Origin: Herbiconiux sp.
Lineage (GTDB): Bacteria; Actinomycetota; Actinomycetes; Actinomycetales; Microbacteriaceae
Assembly (NCBI RefSeq): GCF_004297105.1
Contig: NZ_SCVE01000016.1
Span: forward strand, 1-64,000
Direction of reading: 5' to 3'
Length of the DNA: 64,000 nt
Made by a program: the position numbers and the translations under genes. Positions 60,029-64,000 of the stretch are shown here, piece by piece (the stretch's first letter is position 1; every line of letters begins with the position of its first letter). The notes below the pieces were generated by a model. It did no database searches and had not been told where the DNA came from. It worked only from the letters and a program-made list of their open reading frames with translations.

Positions 60029-61486
60029 GTGAACTCGGTGAGGCCTGCGCCCACGGTGGAGGGGGTGAACGGTGAGGGGACGGCGCGGCTGAAGCGGGTG
60101 CCCGTGTGGTTGGCGATCGTGGCGGCATCCCTGCCGATGTTCATGGCCTCGCTCGACAACCTGGTGGTGACGACGGCGCTGCCCGTGATCGGCAAAGACC
60201 TCGGTTCGTCGATCGAGCAGCTGCAGTGGTTCGTGAACGCGTACTCGCTCGCGTTCGCGAGCTTCATGCTGCTGGCCGTGGCGCTCGGTGACAGGCTGGG
60301 GCGGCGCACGGTGTTCCTCGCGGGCATCGTCGTGTTCACGGCCTCGTCGGCGGTCTGTGCGCTCGCCACGTCGTCGGAGATGCTCATCGCGGCGCGGGCG
60401 GTCGAGGGGATCGGGGCTGCGGCCCTCATGCCGCTGTCGCTGTCGCTGCTGGTGGGATCGGTGTCGGAGAGAGTGCGGCCCCTCGCCATCGGCATCTGGG
60501 GAGGTATTTCGGGCCTCGGTGTGGCGCTCGGTCCGCTCATCGGCGGGGCCGTGATCGAAGGCTTCCAGTGGACCGCCATCTTCTGGCTGAACGTGCCCAT
60601 CGGCATCGTCAGCGTGCCGCTCGTTCTCCTGGCGCTGCCGAACTCGTTCGGTGCGCGGCTGCGGGCCGACATCGTGGGCGTGCTGCTGGCCGGCGTCGGC
60701 GTGCTCGCGCTGGTCTACGGCATCGTGAACGGCAACGATCGCGGCTGGGGCAGCGTCGAAGTGCTCGGTGCGCTCACGGCGGGCGCGGTGCTGCTCGTGT
60801 GCTTCGTCTTCTGGGAGCGGCGCGTGCCGAGCCCGCTGCTGCCGCTCCGGCTCTTCCGCGACCGCAGCTTCACCGTCGCGAACATCGTCGGCTTCACCTT
60901 CAGTTTCGGCGTGTTCGGGGCGGTGTTCATCCTCATCCAGTACCTGCAGATCGTCACCGGTGCGACCCCGCTCGAGGCAGGGCTGATGACCACGCCGTGG
61001 ACGCTCGCCCCCATGATCGTGGCCCCTCTCGCCGGCCTCATCGCACCGCGCGTCGGCACTCGGGTGCTGATCGTGCTCGGCTGCCTGCTTCAGGCGATCG
61101 GTGTGGGCTGGCTGGCCTTCACCATGAGCCCCGAGCTGCACTACCTCGAGATGCTGCCGGCGTTCATCTTCGCCGGGGTCGGGATGGGACTCGTGTTCGC
61201 GCCCTCCTCGACCGCCGTGCTCGCGCACATGTCGGCCGACGACAACGCGAAGGCCTCCGGCACCAACTCCACCCTGCGCGAGGTCGGCGTGGCCCTCGGC
61301 ATCGCGGTGCTCACTGCGGTCTTCGTGGGCGCCGGCGGCTCGTTCACTCCCACCGGCTATGTCGACGCGGCAATTCCAGCCATCGCGACGGGCTCCGGTG
61401 TGCTCTTCCTCGCCGCGATCATCGGCCTGGCGCTGCCGTCCGGGAAGGCCCCGAAGGCGTCAGCGGTGGATGCGAGCGCCGGATGA
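60029..61486 (+). CDS. DHA2-type MFS exporter (paralogue 1)
   Basis: A 485-residue drug:H+ antiporter-2 type permease with 13 to 14 predicted membrane segments. Motifs: FMASLDNLVVTTALPVIGKD in segment 1, VALGDRLGRRTVF (motif A) and GISGLGVALGPLIGG (motif C). The closest relative visible is the MFS gene at 62130, with long stretches almost identical. I start at GTG 60029, two bases after the glgP stop; a GTG at 60065 with GGTGGAGGG before it is an alternative. The last 68 bases overlap the convergent TetR gene. Confidence 0.9.
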   Translation: MNSVRPAPTVEGVNGEGTARLKRVPVWLAIVAASLPMFMASLDNLVVTTALPVIGKDLGSSIEQLQWFVNAYSLAFASFMLLAVALGDRLGRRTVFLAGIVVFTASSAVCALATSSEMLIAARAVEGIGAAALMPLSLSLLVGSVSERVRPLAIGIWGGISGLGVALGPLIGGAVIEGFQWTAIFWLNVPIGIVSVPLVLLALPNSFGARLRADIVGVLLAGVGVLALVYGIVNGNDRGWGSVEVLGALTAGAVLLVCFVFWERRVPSPLLPLRLFRDRSFTVANIVGFTFSFGVFGAVFILIQYLQIVTGATPLEAGLMTTPWTLAPMIVAPLAGLIAPRVGTRVLIVLGCLLQAIGVGWLAFTMSPELHYLEMLPAFIFAGVGMGLVFAPSSTAVLAHMSADDNAKASGTNSTLREVGVALGIAVLTAVFVGAGGSFTPTGYVDAAIPAIATGSGVLFLAAIIGLALPSGKAPKASAVDASAG

Positions 61487-62057
61487 TGTCGAGCTTCTCG
61501 GGGAAGACCGTGCCGAGCAGTTCCTGCACCGCAGGCTCGGTGTCGTAGTCGTCGAAGAGACGAAGACCGAGCACCACGTTCGCGAGCATCCCGCCGGCGA
61601 GGAAGTCGGCGGCTTGCTGACCTGACATGCCGGACTCGTCGCGGAGCAGGCGGTAGACGTCCATGAAGCCGCAGCGCGCGGCCGTGCCGATCACCGGGTC
61701 GGCGCCGAGGGCGAAGGCGTGCATGAGGCAGAGCAGGATGCCGCGGTCGGCGGTGAGCTCGAAGTACGCGAGCCCCAGGCGACGCTCGATTCCGACCTCC
61801 GGATCGCCGGCGATCGCGGCGCGGAACGCGGTGTCGAGCTTGTCGAGCGCCCGGTGCAGAACCTCGAGGAAGAGCTGCTCCTTGGTGCCGAACATCCGCA
61901 CCACGTAGGGCTGACTCACGCCGGAGGCCCGGGCGACGGCGTCGGTCGTGGTGCCTGCGTATCCGGTGTCACCGAACACCGTCGTGGCGGCGGCCAGCAC
62001 GAGTTCGCGGCGCTCGTCGGAGGGCATTCTCGTCTTCTTCTCGGTCACACTTGACAT
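61419..62057 (-). CDS. TetR family transcriptional regulator
   Basis: A 212-residue TetR repressor. The N-terminal helix-turn-helix is ELVLAAATTVFGDTGYAGTT to TDAVARASGVSQPYVVRMFG with the KEQLF motif after it; the ligand-binding domain follows. The 3' end runs 68 bases into the upstream MFS gene on the other strand, so its last 20 residues (Pro/Ser/Arg-rich) are constrained by overlap. It is divergent from the second MFS gene, with GATTAC-type operators between them, and likely represses both itself and that exporter. Confidence 0.93.
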   Translation of the reverse strand: MSSVTEKKTRMPSDERRELVLAAATTVFGDTGYAGTTTDAVARASGVSQPYVVRMFGTKEQLFLEVLHRALDKLDTAFRAAIAGDPEVGIERRLGLAYFELTADRGILLCLMHAFALGADPVIGTAARCGFMDVYRLLRDESGMSGQQAADFLAGGMLANVVLGLRLFDDYDTEPAVQELLGTVFPEKLDIIRRSHPPLTPSGPSRTAAPGR

Positions 62058-62067
62058 GGTATCAGTT

Positions 62068-62103
62068 GATTACTTATGGTCGTCGTTGTAATCATCCGAT
62101 TAC
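62068..62103. promoter_or_regulatory. TetR operator region with GATTAC half-sites
   Basis: GTAATC-ATCC-GATTAC (62088-62103) is a perfect 16-base palindrome, and an additional GATTAC half-site at 62068-62073 pairs with GTAATC at 62088-62093 across 14 bases. The region lies between the divergent TetR and MFS starts. Confidence 0.8.
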
Positions 62104-62129
62104 CTATTCGACTGAGAGAGGAGACGCTC

Positions 62130-63593
62130 ATGGCGCTCACCGATTCGGCACCTCCGGCCACCGATCGTTCCGCCGCAGCCGTGGGGGCGGCGGATGTCGC
62201 GCCGCGGCGCCGCATTCCCGTCTGGCTCGCCATCGTGGCGGCCTCCATCCCGATGTTCATGGCCACCCTGGACAACCTCGTGGTCACGAGTGCCCTGCCC
62301 GTGCTCGGCCGGGAGCTGAACGCCTCGATCGAGCAGCTGCAGTGGTTCGTGAACGCCTACACGCTGAGCTTCGCCACGTTCATGCTGCTGGCCGTCGCGC
62401 TCGGTGACCGGCTGGGGCGGCGCAACGTCTTCCTCGCGGGCATCGCGCTCTTCACGGTGGCGTCGGCGCTCTGCGCCCTCGCCGTGGAGCCGTGGATGCT
62501 CATCGCGGCCCGCGCGGTGCAGGGCGTGGGTGCCGCCGCGCTCATGCCGCTGTCGCTGACGTTGCTCGTGGGGTCGGTGTCGGCGAAGTTCAGGCCCCTC
62601 GCGATCGGAATCTGGGGAGGCATCTCGGGTCTGGGCGTGGCACTCGGCCCGCTCATCGGCGGCGCCGTGATCCAGGGCTGGAACTGGGACGCGATCTTCT
62701 GGCTCAACGTGCCCGTGGGCATCCTGAGCATCCCGCTCGTGCTGATCGCTCTGCCGAACTCGTTCGGGGCCCGGCTGCGCGCCGACGTCGTGGGCGTGGT
62801 GCTCGCCGGTGGGGGAGTGCTGGGCATCGTCTACGGCATCGTGCGGGGTAACGACGCAGGCTGGGGCTCGTTCGAGGTGGTCGGTTCTCTCGTGGCGGGC
62901 GTGCTGCTCGTCGCGGCGTTCATCCTCTGGGAGCGCCGGGTGCCGAATCCGTTGCTGCCGTTGCGGCTGTTTCACGACCGGAGCTTCACCGTGGCGAACG
63001 TCGTGGGGCTCACCTTCAGCTTCGGCATCTTCGGGTCGGTGTTCATCCTCATCCAGTACCTGCAGATCGTGGGAGGGGCGACGCCGCTCGAGGCGGGTGT
63101 GATGACCATGCCGTGGACTCTGGCGCCGATGGTGATCGCGCCGCTCGCCGGACTGATCGCGCCGCGCGTGGGCACCCGCACCCTGATCGTGGCCGGTCTG
63201 CTGTTGCAGGCCACCGGCGTGGCCTGGCTCGCGCTCGTGATGTCGACCACACTCGACTACCCGCAGCTCGTGCCGGCGTTCATCTTCGCGGGCGTGGGCA
63301 TGGGCCTCGTGTTCGCGCCGTCATCGACGGCGGTGCTCGCCAACATGAGTCCTGATGACAACGCGAAGGCGTCGGGCACCAACTCGACCCTGCGCGAGAT
63401 CGGCGTGGCGCTCGGGATCGCGGTTCTCACGGCAGTGTTCGTGGGTGCGGGCGGCTCCTTCACCCCGACGGGCTACGTGGATGCGGCCATCCCGGCCATC
63501 TGGGTCGGCGCCGCGGTTCTCCTCGCGGCTGCGCTCGCCGCCCTCGCCCTGCCTGCGGGCCGCGGAGGCGCAGCGTCACCCGCGGCCCACTGA
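62130..63593 (+). CDS. DHA2-type MFS exporter (paralogue 2)
   Basis: A 487-residue DHA2-type permease, paralogous to the product of 60029-61486 (both contain SIEQLQWFVNAY, RPLAIGIWGGISGLGVALGP and FGARLRAD). Segment 1 holds FMATLDNLVVTSALPVLGRE and motif A is VALGDRLGRRNVF. It probably exports a lipophilic toxin or drug, induced through the divergent TetR protein. ATG at 62130 behind GAGAGGAGA. It differs from its paralogue mainly in the cytoplasmic N-terminus and the last helix. Confidence 0.93.
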   Translation: MALTDSAPPATDRSAAAVGAADVAPRRRIPVWLAIVAASIPMFMATLDNLVVTSALPVLGRELNASIEQLQWFVNAYTLSFATFMLLAVALGDRLGRRNVFLAGIALFTVASALCALAVEPWMLIAARAVQGVGAAALMPLSLTLLVGSVSAKFRPLAIGIWGGISGLGVALGPLIGGAVIQGWNWDAIFWLNVPVGILSIPLVLIALPNSFGARLRADVVGVVLAGGGVLGIVYGIVRGNDAGWGSFEVVGSLVAGVLLVAAFILWERRVPNPLLPLRLFHDRSFTVANVVGLTFSFGIFGSVFILIQYLQIVGGATPLEAGVMTMPWTLAPMVIAPLAGLIAPRVGTRTLIVAGLLLQATGVAWLALVMSTTLDYPQLVPAFIFAGVGMGLVFAPSSTAVLANMSPDDNAKASGTNSTLREIGVALGIAVLTAVFVGAGGSFTPTGYVDAAIPAIWVGAAVLLAAALAALALPAGRGGAASPAAH

Positions 63594-63617
63594 GTTCCCG
63601 TCTGCCCGAGTGCCCGA

Positions 63618-63623
63618 TAGAGT
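63618..63623 (+). promoter_or_regulatory. -10 element of a leaderless promoter (TAGAGT)
   Basis: TAGAGT followed by six bases and ATG at 63630, the same arrangement as before several real genes in this window, but here the frame after the ATG closes after 15 codons. Confidence 0.45.
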
Positions 63624-63629
63624 TGGTGA

Positions 63630-63677
63630 ATGCTCACTAAGTGCCTCGGATGTCACCGGCGTCGAGTGCCTGGCTGA
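63630..63677 (+). pseudogene. Short leaderless ORF or frameshifted gene remnant
   Basis: The ATG after TAGAGT opens a frame of only 15 codons (MLTKCLGCHRRRVPG). The adjacent frame is open from before this point to a TGA at 63733 and reads like coding sequence (VTGVECLADPDAEVVV, then LTSLEDFLFQQ). Loss of one base after codon 4 would join the start to that frame, giving about 34 residues. So this may be the decayed or frameshifted start of a small gene. No family is recognised. Confidence 0.35.
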
Positions 63678-63755
63678 TCCCGATGCCGAGGTGGTCGTGC
63701 TGACCAGTCTCGAGGACTTCCTCTTCCAGCAGTGAGCCGCACGAAGCGGAGAGCG

Positions 63756-63870
63756 GCGGGCCGCTCCTAGCCGAACCAGGGCGGGACAGCCGCCGGACCG
63801 CGCCGCGCAGCGACGTGGAACGACGGCTGCCCCGCATGTCGCCCGCGCCGCAGAGGCGGCGGCGGCGCGG
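63756..63870 (-). repeat. Dispersed intergenic repeat, copy B
   Basis: About 115 bases homologous to 52718-52829, in inverted orientation. It begins five bases after the stop of the probable glgX gene and is in sense with it. The hairpin-forming 5' part is CCGCGCCGCC...GGCGCGG, with a 3-base insertion relative to copy A. Confidence 0.8.
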
Positions 63871-63875
63871 AAGAT

Positions 63876-64000
63876 TCACACAGCGCGGTAGAGCTGCAGG
63901 GAGGCGGCGGCCACCTCGACGGTCGTGCCTGGGGCGAAGCGGGGTGGGGTCTCATCGTGATGGTGGGCCGGCGGCGCGTCATCCGAGGAGTCCCAGAGCA
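63876..64000 (-). CDS. glgX: C-terminal fragment of a probable glycogen debranching enzyme (GlgX)
   Basis: Only the last 40 or so codons are inside the window, cut by its right edge. The visible sequence reads LWDSSDDAPPAHHHDETPPR, then FAPGTTVEVAAASLQLYRAV and a stop. The pattern (Leu-Trp-Asp-Ser, a short charged stretch, a beta-strand and a final strand ending Leu-Tyr-Arg-Ala) is that of the C-terminal beta-sandwich of GlgX/TreX-type isoamylases of actinobacteria. Its place near glgE, glgB and glgP supports this. Another GH13 enzyme such as TreZ cannot be excluded. Confidence 0.6.
   Translation of the reverse strand, partial: LWDSSDDAPPAHHHDETPPRFAPGTTVEVAAASLQLYRAV

Overview
The window is high-G+C, densely packed actinobacterial chromosome, most likely a member of the Microbacteriaceae (Micrococcales). 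The evidence is gene order (rpsP-KH-rimM-trmD, rplS-lepB-rnhB-DUF2469-yraN-comM-dprA-xerC, M23-rpsB-tsf-pyrH-frr-cdsA), the actinobacterial families present (mycoredoxin, DUF2469, GlgE), heavy use of GTG/TTG starts, many leaderless promoters of the form TAnnnT-N6-ATG/GTG, and over-use of the hexamer GGATGC/GCATCC. Position 1 looks like a contig edge: the first 68 bases are a pure G run.

Layout. 91-5203: a MarR regulator, tRNA-Gln(TTG), then glmU-prs, mycoredoxin-ftsY and a MerB-like (alkylmercury lyase family) protein. 5342-11536: an accessory block with a hydrolase, an HxlR regulator facing a large LLM/berberine-bridge fusion oxidoreductase, and a marR-MFS-LLM operon behind a double-palindrome operator. 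11641-16212: ffh, an iron-linked siderophore-interacting protein, another luciferase-like oxidoreductase and a YbdK-type carboxylate-amine ligase. 16388-28770: ribosome and RNA maturation genes, protein export, and DNA uptake/recombination genes (comM, dprA, xerC), interrupted by a DUF559 protein, map, a membrane protein and a metallophosphoesterase. 28373-36133: an M23 peptidase whose frame runs on antisense into xerC, a sugar-porter MFS, then rpsB-tsf, pyrH-frr-cdsA and a DivIVA-like protein.

36351-49642: a complete peptide-type ABC importer (lipoprotein SBP, two permeases, fused double ATPase), two tandem paralogous secreted transglycosylase-like proteins, a CPA1 Na+/H+ antiporter, a small putative Zn protein with an alpha/beta hydrolase, a two-component system with its own membrane protein, and an AI-2E family protein. 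49824-64000: an unusual membrane/lipoprotein fusion with a thioredoxin-TPR protein, then a glycogen region: glgE-glgB opposed to glgP, with the end of a probable glgX at the right edge. Two paralogous DHA2-type MFS exporters flanking a TetR gene interrupt this region.

Cooperation. ffh and ftsY (SRP and its receptor) with lepB and M23 peptidase serve export and the envelope. GlgE makes alpha-1,4-glucan from maltose-1-phosphate, GlgB branches it, GlgP and probable GlgX degrade it. Regulators sit beside their likely targets with visible palindromic operators (HxlR, second MarR, TetR). The most unusual items are the LLM-BBE fusion, the orphan MerB-like gene, an apparent ATT start of rimM, a 34-residue ORF stitched by ATGA overlaps between comM and dprA, the M23 stop-codon loss, and dispersed repeats/long hairpins near the glycogen genes and in the glmU leader. 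I see no clear undescribed multi-gene defence or biosynthetic system; the LLM-BBE/HxlR locus is the best candidate for new biochemistry.
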